Positions 20,839-28,463 of a DNA stretch of 64,000 nucleotides are shown piece after piece; position 1 is the stretch's first letter, and every line of letters starts with the position of its first letter. The notes beneath the pieces are model-generated. The model was not told the origin of the DNA, made no database searches, and saw nothing but the letters and a program-made list of their open reading frames with translations. The stretch comes from Prochlorococcus sp. AG-409-A22 (GTDB lineage Bacteria > Cyanobacteriota > Cyanobacteriia > PCC-6307 > Cyanobiaceae): contig QCJI01000001.1 in NCBI GenBank assembly GCA_003216135.1, forward strand, positions 1-64,000, given 5' to 3'. A program made the translations under genes and the position numbers.

Positions 20839-21396
20839 TTAAGCAGCTAAACCAATTACATATTTACGCCATTCTTTGTGTTTACCCGAGTCAATTTGTC
20901 TTGTGGCTTCAAAATTGAGATTACTTAATGGTCTATACGGCTTTCTTCTTAAAGGCATATTTGCTTCTTCTGGAGTTCGATTCCCTTTTTGCACATTGCA
21001 TCTTAGACATGCTGTTGTTACATTTTCCCATTTATCAGCTCCACCTCTGCTTCTTGGTAAAACATGATCTATTGATAAATCACTAGCTTTGTGGTTACAG
21101 TATTGACAAGAATTATTATCTCTTAAAAGAATATTTTTCCTTGTTAGAGAGACATCTCTAAAAGGTACTTTGACGTAGTAACGAAGTCTTATAACTGTGG
21201 GTAGTTTTTGGCCGTAGTGAATTGAATACGACTGATCTTCCTCCAAACTTTCTGCTTTACCTTTAATCATCAAAATTACTGCTCTTCTCCAAGAAGTGAT
21301 GTTTAAAGGTTCATAAGAAGCATTTAAAACTAGAGTCTGGCCCATGCCAAAAATCAATTTACATGTCATCCTAACTGTATATTCCAGTCTGCGCAT
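20839..21396 (-). CDS. HNH endonuclease family protein
   Basis: A protein of up to 185 residues whose C-terminal half has an HNH nuclease fold: CQYCNHKASDLSIDHVLPRS, then WENVTTACLRCNVQKGNRTP with the second Cys pair. The N-terminal part TLVLNASYEPLNITSWRRAV is conserved in cyanobacterial members. The Met at residue 18 (about 21345) is an equally good start, fits the family better and leaves more room for the divergent alr promoter. The biological role is unknown; it is chromosomally conserved and not part of a visible mobile element. Confidence 0.85.
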   Translation of the reverse strand: MRRLEYTVRMTCKLIFGMGQTLVLNASYEPLNITSWRRAVILMIKGKAESLEEDQSYSIHYGQKLPTVIRLRYYVKVPFRDVSLTRKNILLRDNNSCQYCNHKASDLSIDHVLPRSRGGADKWENVTTACLRCNVQKGNRTPEEANMPLRRKPYRPLSNLNFEATRQIDSGKHKEWRKYVIGLAA

Positions 21397-21414
21397 ATTT
21401 GTGCGAAATATTTA

Positions 21415-22614
21415 ATGAGAATTAGCTCAAAAAATAAAGATATTAATTTTGATAATTATCATGTTATTGAGGGGGATCTAGATCCAACACAAAGAGCTTG
21501 GATAGAGGTTAATGGAATTGCAATAGAGAAAAACGTGAGGCAATTACGATCTAGATTAAAAAAAAATTGTCAATTGATGGCAGTTGTTAAAGCTGATGGA
21601 TATGGACATGATGCAAGAGTTGTATCAGAATATGCAATCAAAGGAGGCGCTTCGCAATTAGGTGTAGCAACTTTGAATGAAGGAATAAAACTTCGTTCTT
21701 TTGGAATCAATGCACCAATTCTTGTTCTTGGGAATCTGTATACAAAGAAGGATTTATTGATATGTTTTAAAAAGAATCTAATGCCTACTATAAGTAGTAT
21801 TAGTGAATGTTTGATTTGTAATGATATTGGAAAGAATCATAGTTCCAAATTTGCGTTGCATCTCAAGGTTGATACTGGGATGTCAAGACTAGGATTAGAA
21901 CCTGATAAATTTATAAAGAGTTTTAATAAAATTAAAGCTTTTGAAAATATCTGTATAAAAGGAATATATAGTCATCTTGCATCGGCAGATGAAAGTAATG
22001 CTTTCGATCCTAAAAGTAATACCCAATTGCAAAGAAAAAAATTTCAGGAATTATTGAAACAAATTAATTTTGATAAAAATAATCAAATAAAGATTCATTT
22101 TGCAAATTCTGCAGGCATGCTTTTAGGTGAAGATTTTCATTTTGATATGGTACGTGTTGGTTTGTCTATCTATGGTTATAATCCACTAGCACAGGTAGAG
22201 GATAATTTATTTCTTAAACCTGCTTTATATTTGAAGGCAAAAGTAGCTTTTATAAGAACTATCGAGACTGGTGTAGGAGTAAGCTACGGAAGTAAATTTG
22301 TCAGTATTCGCAAAACCAAGTTAGCAGTTTTAAGTATTGGTTATGCAGATGGCATTCTAAGAAATCTCTCGGGCAAGATAAATGTTATTCATAATAAAAA
22401 ACTTTATCCACAAATTGGATCTATAACAATGGACCAAATGATGGTAGACATCACAGATTCAAATGACATAAAAATAGGTAGTACGATGTTATTACTAGGA
22501 TCTGATGGAGATAAAACAATTTCTCCCATTGATTGGGCAAATAAATCTAAGACTATTCCTTGGGAAATCCTTTGCTCTTTTAAAAATAGATTGCCGAGAG
22601 TTCAAGTTAATTAG
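21415..22614 (+). CDS. alr: Alanine racemase
   Basis: This 399-residue fold-type III PLP enzyme makes D-alanine for peptidoglycan. The PLP lysine is in LMAVVKADGYGHDA, the catalytic Tyr region is GVSYGSKFV, and HLKVDTGMSRLG, VRVGLSIYGYNP and GSITMDQMMVDIT are further signatures. It diverges from the HNH gene. A hairpin without a T-tract follows it (22641-22658). Confidence 0.97.
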   Translation: MRISSKNKDINFDNYHVIEGDLDPTQRAWIEVNGIAIEKNVRQLRSRLKKNCQLMAVVKADGYGHDARVVSEYAIKGGASQLGVATLNEGIKLRSFGINAPILVLGNLYTKKDLLICFKKNLMPTISSISECLICNDIGKNHSSKFALHLKVDTGMSRLGLEPDKFIKSFNKIKAFENICIKGIYSHLASADESNAFDPKSNTQLQRKKFQELLKQINFDKNNQIKIHFANSAGMLLGEDFHFDMVRVGLSIYGYNPLAQVEDNLFLKPALYLKAKVAFIRTIETGVGVSYGSKFVSIRKTKLAVLSIGYADGILRNLSGKINVIHNKKLYPQIGSITMDQMMVDITDSNDIKIGSTMLLLGSDGDKTISPIDWANKSKTIPWEILCSFKNRLPRVQVN

Positions 22615-22675
22615 ACATTTCGATTAAATAAAAAATTTTGAATCTTTGCAAAAAGATTGATAATGTATAAGAGTT

Positions 22676-22764
22676 GGAGAGGTGGCTGAGTGGTTGAAAG
22701 CGGCTCCCTGCTAAGGAGTTACAGGAGGTAACTTTTGTCGAGGGTTCGAATCCCTCCCTCTCCG
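22676..22764 (+). tRNA. tRNA-Ser (anticodon GCT)
   Basis: This is a class II tRNA with a long variable arm: acceptor stem GGAGAGG/CCTCTCC, D arm GCTGAGTGGTTGAAAGC, anticodon stem GCTCC/GGAGT with loop CTGCTAA, variable arm around ACAGGAGGTAACTTTTGT, T arm GAGGG-TTCGAAT-CCCTC and discriminator G. CCA is not encoded. The accessory region of this window begins directly downstream. Confidence 0.97.
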
Positions 22765-23051
22765 TTTTTAATGCGGTTCAGGAAGATTCATATAGTTCCA
22801 GAAGCAAGTGATACTAATAAGTTACCTAAAAAAGTAAGATCAGAGATATCCACAGAGTATCACGGAATTCTATGTTTTTTTTGGGTAGGAAATAGGGTAA
22901 AAAATTGCATCAGGAAGGTCGAATAAATAATTATGGTTTACTATTATTTTCTAAAAACCAGAGGGGTGAGAATTATCTTCTTGCTCTTTATTCTTTGGAA
23001 CTGATATACATATTATGGAATGAGATAATGCACCTCTTTTTTAGAGAAATT
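22765..23051 (+). other. Gene-poor spacer downstream of tRNA-Ser, with a weak 51-codon frame
   Basis: No recognisable gene lies between tRNA-Ser and the Wza-like gene. A plus-strand frame at 22771-22926 could code for 51 residues (MRFRKIHIVPEASDTN...) but has no clear ribosome binding site and no family features. The interval ends at a plus-strand terminator hairpin. It could therefore be the tRNA trailer, a small peptide or a small RNA; the sequence does not decide between these. Confidence 0.35.
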
Positions 23052-23077
23052 AGATCCCTGCACAATGGATCTTTTTT
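23052..23077 (+). terminator. Probable Rho-independent terminator
   Basis: AGATCC and GGATCT form a 6-bp stem with a 9-nt loop, followed by a run of six T. It is oriented to end plus-strand transcription coming from tRNA-Ser, just before the 3' end of the convergent Wza-like gene. Confidence 0.6.
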
Positions 23078-23086
23078 AATGGTTAA

Positions 23087-24334
23087 TCAATCATTAAAAC
23101 TATCTATTAATTCTTTAGTTGTATAAATACCAACGAATGGAGCTGTAACTTCTCTAATCACGCCTGTAGTTTTTCCTAAAATACTATTTTTAACAGATAT
23201 CAAATCATCTTTCTTTAAATAAGGATTTCTTTTAGAGCCTCTTTTAGCACTTGCTGAATATGATATGTTTTTCTTTATTACTGTCCCATCTTTCGCATAC
23301 CTTATTAAAACAATCTTCCCAGAGAGAGGTTTAATTGGTCCAGATAAATCAATTGCATCTGATAGTGCAGATTCAAGTGGAAGTTTCACAACTCCAGGCT
23401 GTTCCACCCTACCAAAAAGATTTACTGAGATAAATTTTGGAGAAATCCCAGATAAAATAGATTTCGGGATTTGATTTGGATTAGTTTTACTTAGTTTTGG
23501 AAAGAATAAAGTATCGCCATCAAATATACGTATATCGTTAGTAGGATCTGATTCGTATATATAAGCATTAAAATCAACAATTGCTCTTTTTTTGCCTCCA
23601 CCTTTTCCAAGAGGTATATCTCTTATAATTTCAATTTTAGATAAATCAGTTGTAGAAGTTATACCACCAGCTCTTCTAATAACATCAGCAATGGTAGTAA
23701 GAGATTCATTTGATCTTTTGACGACTAGATCTTGTGAAGATTGATTATTTGATTGTAAATTTTGTCCTATCTCTGATTGCTCATTATTATTTTCAATTAA
23801 TGTATCAAGCTCAGAATTATCGACTTTATCTAACGTTAAAAATGAACCTGAGGAATAAGCAGGAAATTTATAAAAACCTGGATTTCTTAACTCACCTTTT
23901 ACTAATACTCTAATACTTTTAAATCTTGCAAACCTTATTTTTATTTCTGGATCAAAAAGAAATTCTGCGTATCTTTTTTCCAATAAAGTTTTTAATTCAG
24001 ACTTTGTTAATCCCCTTACAAACGTTTCGTCTAACCTTGGTAATAATAATTCTCCTTCTCTATTTACTGTAAAAACTCCATTTAGTTCACCAGCAGAAAA
24101 TTCTAGATAAATTGAGTCTCCAGTATCAATAATGTAATCCTCTAACTCATTTCTTGATTCTAAATATTCAATGTCTATTTGATTATTTTTTTTATTAGGA
24201 AAATTAGTATCTGCTTTAGATATATCAAATATAAAAATAGATATTAAACAATTAAAAATAAAAAGCAATTTAAAATTACTTTTAAATGAAAGTAATCCAA
24301 AAAATTTTTCAGGAATATTTTTTTGAACTCTCAA
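23087..24334 (-). CDS. Wza-like polysaccharide export protein (SLBB domains)
   Basis: This 415-residue protein has a hydrophobic signal or anchor at about residues 18-40, then a polysaccharide-export domain (YIIDTGDSIYLEF, GELLLPRLDETFVRG, RVLVKGELRNPGFYKFPAY) and later SLBB-type repeats (FGRVEQPGVVKLPLESALSDAI, KKDDLISVKNS). Such proteins form or support the periplasmic/outer-membrane conduit for exopolysaccharide or O-antigen. A Ser/Asn/Gln-rich insert interrupts the middle. No Wzc-like kinase or Wzx/Wzy gene is next to it, so the export system must be completed elsewhere. It lies between tRNA-Ser and a broken frame. Confidence 0.85.
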   Translation of the reverse strand: MRVQKNIPEKFFGLLSFKSNFKLLFIFNCLISIFIFDISKADTNFPNKKNNQIDIEYLESRNELEDYIIDTGDSIYLEFSAGELNGVFTVNREGELLLPRLDETFVRGLTKSELKTLLEKRYAEFLFDPEIKIRFARFKSIRVLVKGELRNPGFYKFPAYSSGSFLTLDKVDNSELDTLIENNNEQSEIGQNLQSNNQSSQDLVVKRSNESLTTIADVIRRAGGITSTTDLSKIEIIRDIPLGKGGGKKRAIVDFNAYIYESDPTNDIRIFDGDTLFFPKLSKTNPNQIPKSILSGISPKFISVNLFGRVEQPGVVKLPLESALSDAIDLSGPIKPLSGKIVLIRYAKDGTVIKKNISYSASAKRGSKRNPYLKKDDLISVKNSILGKTTGVIREVTAPFVGIYTTKELIDSFND

Positions 24335-24408
24335 GAACAGGAAATCAACTAGTTTTTAGTTTACTATAAAGATGTTTTTTATGGTCAGTCAGGAGTTGAC
24401 CAATAGAT

Positions 24409-24531
24409 TTAAACTTCTAATCCGTTTGCGACTAATAAATGGCACCACTTATTCAGAAATATTCTTCTTTCTTCAAGCATCAGAGACTTATCGTCTGATT
24501 GATCCACTTTGTTATCGGGTAAATGTCCCAT
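24409..24531 (-). pseudogene. 40-codon frame following an in-frame stop (possible remnant)
   Basis: The frame reads MGHLPDNKVDQSDDKS... and ends WCHLLVANGLEV. Its ATG follows directly, in the same frame, the TAA that ends the upstream open stretch. It looks protein-like (LEERRIFLNKW helix) but I do not recognise it. It may be a small independent gene or the tail of a broken one. Confidence 0.35.
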
Positions 24532-24729
24532 TTATTTTTTAATAACTTCTTTAGGTGTTTTTAATAGATCAATTCCATTAGTTAAAGGAAGACTTCTCCA
24601 AACATGAGAAACTAATTTTCCATGATATCCAAGAGTTCTAAGGAAGTTGTTAGGTGCTGAAGGATCTAAATGTGGGAATCTACTTTCTCTTATAGGTGTG
24701 AAGATATATTTTTCGCCTTGATTATTTGA
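24532..24729 (-). pseudogene. 65-codon open stretch without a start codon (5'-truncated gene remnant)
   Basis: Between two in-frame stops the minus strand encodes GEKYIFTPIRESRFPHLDPS, NNFLRTLGYHGKLVSHVWRS and NGIDLLKTPKEVIKK. The composition looks clearly protein-coding, but there is no ATG, GTG or TTG in the frame before the similarity-like part. The most likely reading is the 3' end of a gene that lost its start when the neighbouring carbamoyltransferase operon arrived. I do not recognise the family. Confidence 0.45.
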
Positions 24730-24800
24730 TTAATTATTTAAGGTTGTTAAAATTAAACATTATAATTTAAAGTAATTATTTTGAATTGGGAAAAAATCTA

Positions 24801-26654
24801 ATGGATAATTATATTTTGGGTTTGTCTTGTTATTACCATGATAGTGCTGCTGCTTTGATAAAAAATGGAGAGATAATTGCTGCAGCGCAAGAAGAACGAT
24901 TTTCCAGGAAAAAGCACGATTCACGCTTCCCTAAGAATGCAGTCTTATACTGTGTAAAATCTCAGGGAATTAATCTATCAGATGTCAAAAATATAATTTA
25001 TTATGAAAAACCTTTTCTGACATTTGAACGTCTTCTAGAAACTTATCTAGGTACTGCGCCAAGAGGTTGCAGATCCTTCGTTGCAGCGATGCAAGTTTGG
25101 TTGAAAGAAAAACTCTTTTTAAAGAAAGAACTTAAAAATAATCTCAAAGCAGTTCAAGAGTCCCTCGGATTTGATTCCTCGATTATTCCCAACCTGCTTT
25201 TTTCAGAGCATCATCTTTCCCACGCAGCTGCTGCTTTCTATCCAAGTCATTTTGATGAGGCGGTTGTCTTATGTATGGACGGAGTAGGTGAGTGGGCAAC
25301 AACCTCTGCTTGGGTTGGTAAGGGTAAGAATATTGATCCTCTTTGGCAAATCAGTTTTCCTCACTCTCTAGGTCTTCTTTATTCAGCATTTACCTACTAC
25401 TGTGGATTCAAGGTCAATTCCGGTGAATATAAACTAATGGGTCTTGCTCCCTATGGACAGCCCAGATACGTTGACAAGATCAAAGATAATTTAATTGATA
25501 TTAAAGAGGACGGGACATTCCGTCTCGACATTAGTTACTTCAAATATCATCGTGGATTTCGCATGACAGGACGGAAGTTCCACAAACTATTTGGTAGACC
25601 ACCACGTCAGGGAGAAAAGGAACTCACACAGTTCCATATGGACTTGGCGGCATCGATTCAGGTCGTCACTGAAGAGATCGTCCTCAAACTAGCAAAGTCA
25701 CTGAGAGAAGAGACAGGCATAAAGAATCTCTGTCTTGCTGGTGGTGTCGCTCTTAACTGCGTTGCTAATGGGAAATTGCTGCAAGAGAAGATTTTTGATG
25801 ATATTTGGATTCAACCTGCTAGTGGTGACGCTGGATCAGCACTAGGCGCTGCATTTGTGGGATGGCATCAACACCAAGAACAGGAGAGATTCGTAAATGC
25901 GAACGACTCCATGAAAGGAACCTATTTGGGTCCTGAGTTCAGCAACGATGAGATTACCAATTATCTTGAACAGATTAAAGCGCCATTCCACAATTATAGT
26001 GATCCTGAGTTGTTTCAGCGTCTAGCAGAGGAACTTGATAAAGGTCATGTGATTGGTTGGTTCAATGGTCCTATGGAGTTTGGTCCTAGAGCACTCGGTG
26101 GGCGCTCCATCCTTGGGGACCCACGCAATCAGAAAATGCAGAGCGTGATGAATCTCAAAATCAAGTACAGGGAAAGTTTCCGTCCCTTTGCCCCATCAGT
26201 TTTGGAAGAAGATGTCAGCAATCAGTTTGAGATGAATACTAAGAGTCCTTATATGCTTCTGGTTGCTCCAGTCAAGAAAGAACTTTGTAAGAAGATGACT
26301 GAAGAAGAAGACAAACTTTTTGGCATCGAAAAACTCAATATTCCACGATCTTCATTACCTGCAATCACCCATGTTGACTACTCAGCAAGGGTTCAAACAG
26401 TAAGCAAAACCACAAACTCCCGTTACTACAACTTGATCAGCGCCTTCAAGCGACAGACTGGTTGTCCTACTATCGTTAACACTTCATTCAATGTTCGGGG
26501 TGAACCTATCGTTTGTACACCTCAGGATGCTTACAGGTGCTTTATGAGGACAGAGATGGATGTCCTAGTTCTTCAAAACCAGATTCTTTTCAAAAGTGAG
26601 CAACCCAAAGTACAGAAGGATGAAACCTGGATGCAGGAGTTTGAACTAGATTGA
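24801..26654 (+). CDS. NodU/CmcH-family carbamoyltransferase
   Basis: This 617-residue protein is counted from ATG (MDNYILGLSCYYHDSAAALI); a TTG five codons upstream is less likely. The N-terminal Kae1-like domain has the HDSAA start, the metal-binding His stretch HHLSHAAAAFYPSHFDEAV, GEYKLMGLAPYG and the ATP-site LCLAGGVALNCVANGKL. The C-terminal domain has FNGPMEFGPRALGGRSILGD and PTIVNTSFNVRGEPIVCTP. These enzymes move a carbamoyl group from carbamoyl phosphate to a hydroxyl of a sugar or secondary metabolite. Here, in an operon with SxtJ/SxtK-like and SGNH proteins, the acceptor is more likely a surface glycan than a toxin. G+C is raised: I count 26/60 at 25741-25800 and 25/60 at 26461-26520. 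Confidence 0.95.
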   Translation: MDNYILGLSCYYHDSAAALIKNGEIIAAAQEERFSRKKHDSRFPKNAVLYCVKSQGINLSDVKNIIYYEKPFLTFERLLETYLGTAPRGCRSFVAAMQVWLKEKLFLKKELKNNLKAVQESLGFDSSIIPNLLFSEHHLSHAAAAFYPSHFDEAVVLCMDGVGEWATTSAWVGKGKNIDPLWQISFPHSLGLLYSAFTYYCGFKVNSGEYKLMGLAPYGQPRYVDKIKDNLIDIKEDGTFRLDISYFKYHRGFRMTGRKFHKLFGRPPRQGEKELTQFHMDLAASIQVVTEEIVLKLAKSLREETGIKNLCLAGGVALNCVANGKLLQEKIFDDIWIQPASGDAGSALGAAFVGWHQHQEQERFVNANDSMKGTYLGPEFSNDEITNYLEQIKAPFHNYSDPELFQRLAEELDKGHVIGWFNGPMEFGPRALGGRSILGDPRNQKMQSVMNLKIKYRESFRPFAPSVLEEDVSNQFEMNTKSPYMLLVAPVKKELCKKMTEEEDKLFGIEKLNIPRSSLPAITHVDYSARVQTVSKTTNSRYYNLISAFKRQTGCPTIVNTSFNVRGEPIVCTPQDAYRCFMRTEMDVLVLQNQILFKSEQPKVQKDETWMQEFELD

Positions 26655-26656
26655 TC

Positions 26657-27049
26657 ATGAAAGAAACTATCACTAAAAAACAACTTCGAGATTTCGGTCT
26701 GCTTATCGGATTTGGATTCCCCATCCTGATTGGTTGGTTACTTCCTTCAATTTTTGGGCACGAATTCAGAACATGGACTCTTTGGATAGGATTTCCAGGA
26801 TTGATTCTTGGACTAACCGCACCAAGACTACTGCACTACCCATATAAGAGTTGGATGGCATTAGGACACGCCCTTGGATGGATTAATAGTCATATTATCC
26901 TGGGCCTGGTCTTTATTTTTGTATTGCAACCTATTGCGTATATCATGCGCCTCATAGGTTATGATCCATTAAGAACTAAACGAAAAAAAGAGAAGACCTA
27001 CAGAGAAAACCGCAAAGACTATAAAATTGACCTGAACCGCATTTTTTGA
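26657..27049 (+). CDS. SxtJ-like membrane protein
   Basis: This 130-residue protein is counted from ATG, 2 nt after the carbamoyltransferase stop; the frame also opens with a TTG that overlaps that stop. It has three hydrophobic segments (LIGFGFPILIGWLLPSIFG, WTLWIGFPGLILGLTAP, IILGLVFIFVLQPIAYIM) and a basic, charged tail. It resembles the SxtJ family, small membrane proteins that accompany SxtI-type carbamoyltransferases in many bacteria; the biochemical role is not known to me. G+C is raised as in the gene before it (26/60 at 26701-26760), so both probably arrived together. Confidence 0.82.
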   Translation: MKETITKKQLRDFGLLIGFGFPILIGWLLPSIFGHEFRTWTLWIGFPGLILGLTAPRLLHYPYKSWMALGHALGWINSHIILGLVFIFVLQPIAYIMRLIGYDPLRTKRKKEKTYRENRKDYKIDLNRIF

Positions 27050-27052
27050 ACC

Positions 27053-27214
27053 ATGGAAGCATTTTGTGATCTAGTTAAAGATATTTGGGACTTTATGAAA
27101 GTTCGTAAAAAGTATTGGTTAGCGCCCTTGATTATTACGATTGTTCTTATGGGAGCTCTTATAGTTTTTACTCAGGGTTCTGTGGTCGCGCCATTTATTT
27201 ATTCTATTTTTTAG
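27053..27214 (+). CDS. DUF5989/SxtK-like small membrane protein
   Basis: A 53-residue peptide, MEAFCDLVKDIWDFMKVRKK and on. A KVRKKYW basic belt is followed by one membrane segment (LAPLIITIVLMGALIVFTQG) and the ending SVVAPFIYSIF. This layout matches the DUF5989 family, which includes SxtK and is usually found next to SxtJ and carbamoyltransferase genes. It starts 3 nt after the SxtJ-like gene and ends 4 nt before the first SGNH gene, so it belongs to one operon. The function is unknown. Confidence 0.8.
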   Translation: MEAFCDLVKDIWDFMKVRKKYWLAPLIITIVLMGALIVFTQGSVVAPFIYSIF

Positions 27215-27218
27215 TTCT

Positions 27219-28409
27219 TTGAGGACAATATTAAGGATTTTACTTTTTAATATTGCTATTTTTACAGGGATAATTGTATCCATAGAATTGTCTCTTAATA
27301 TTGCAAAATATATTAAGGATAAGGTTAAGGATTCCAAATCAGTTGCTTCAAATACAATCCAAACTGGCAAAACTATCCCAACTGAATTGGATCAAGTATT
27401 TCACCCTGGGGTAGGAACTTCTCATCAGTTAAGTGGGTTCAAAAAAAATGTCAACACATCTGAACTAAGTTTTGATAATATTTCTGCAACTGAAGTATTT
27501 CAAAAGGACAATGAATTTTCTTCGGAATTTAGAGTCCTCATTTTAGGTGGTTCAACAACAGACCCATTACAAGGTACGGAATTTTCTGGGTTCCGTGGGA
27601 CTTGGGTTCATCATCTTTTTGATAGTATTTCATTAAACAATTCCTCAAGATATGTAGTTGATAATGCAGGGAATGGTGGATCAACATCTTCTAACGAACT
27701 TTTGCGATTAATAACAAAGTTTCATAGCAACGAATATGATCTAGTAATTTCATACAATGGCATTAATGAAATATATTTTTTTAGAAATCCTTACTTAAGA
27801 AATAAAGAGAACATTCTTGCTTCCAATATGGTCCTAGAAGGAATGTATAATTTTGGCGTTATAAAAGCAATTGGAGGTAAAACTTTTACAATTCCTTTCC
27901 CTTCAAACCTTCATTTGTCTAGGACATACTTACATTTGATGAAGATCAAATCAACGCTTTTAAGCAAAGCAAGTCAAAATAATTCTAATTCCACAAATAA
28001 AGAAATAGTTAAATATGACCTATCAAAGGAAGAGAAAGAAATTCTTGCCTATAGTGCGGGCATTTGGAAAAAAAATATTGAATTCATGCATTCTGCATCC
28101 TTAGCAATGAAGTCTAAATATCTTGCAATTCTTCAACCAACACTTGGATTGAACAATGATTACTGCAAAATCATAAATCAAAATTGTTTGCTGTCAGATC
28201 GCAGCAAGTACATTGCACGAATAAGATACCTTTATTCAATACTTCGTGAAAGCTGCAGCGCAAAAAATTATTGTTTTGATATTTCAGATGATTATGCTTT
28301 AACAATGGATGATTCTTTATATACCGATGTTAGACATCCCAATAGTGAAGGTAACAAAAGAGTCGCAGACAAAATTCGAAAGCGTGTGATCCAAATATTG
28401 AGTATGTAG
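27219..28409 (+). CDS. Membrane-anchored SGNH-hydrolase-like protein 1
   Basis: This 396-residue protein starts at TTG and has an N-terminal membrane anchor (about residues 5-27), a linker, and from about residue 104 an SGNH/GDSL-type domain: block I LILGGSTTD (Ser112), a Gly in VVDNAGNGGSTSSN, the Asn block ISYNGINEIYF, and the C-terminal acid-His pair TDVRHPNSEGN. All four catalytic elements are present. SGNH domains in glycan clusters often add or remove O-acetyl groups. G+C is low (15/60 at 27961-28020), unlike the first two genes of the operon. Confidence 0.8.
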   Translation: MRTILRILLFNIAIFTGIIVSIELSLNIAKYIKDKVKDSKSVASNTIQTGKTIPTELDQVFHPGVGTSHQLSGFKKNVNTSELSFDNISATEVFQKDNEFSSEFRVLILGGSTTDPLQGTEFSGFRGTWVHHLFDSISLNNSSRYVVDNAGNGGSTSSNELLRLITKFHSNEYDLVISYNGINEIYFFRNPYLRNKENILASNMVLEGMYNFGVIKAIGGKTFTIPFPSNLHLSRTYLHLMKIKSTLLSKASQNNSNSTNKEIVKYDLSKEEKEILAYSAGIWKKNIEFMHSASLAMKSKYLAILQPTLGLNNDYCKIINQNCLLSDRSKYIARIRYLYSILRESCSAKNYCFDISDDYALTMDDSLYTDVRHPNSEGNKRVADKIRKRVIQILSM

Positions 28410-28463
28410 TGTTAATTTATGATTATGTGATGGCATTATTAATTTATTCTATCTTTTAATTTG

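Noticed and set aside
22735-22926. Frame starting inside the tRNA-Ser gene
   Set aside because: The first part is the tRNA itself; only the portion from the ATG at 22771 is worth mention, and it is weak.
22905-23126. 73-codon plus-strand frame
   Set aside because: It runs through the terminator hairpin and into the 3' end of the convergent Wza-like gene; no ribosome binding site or family features.
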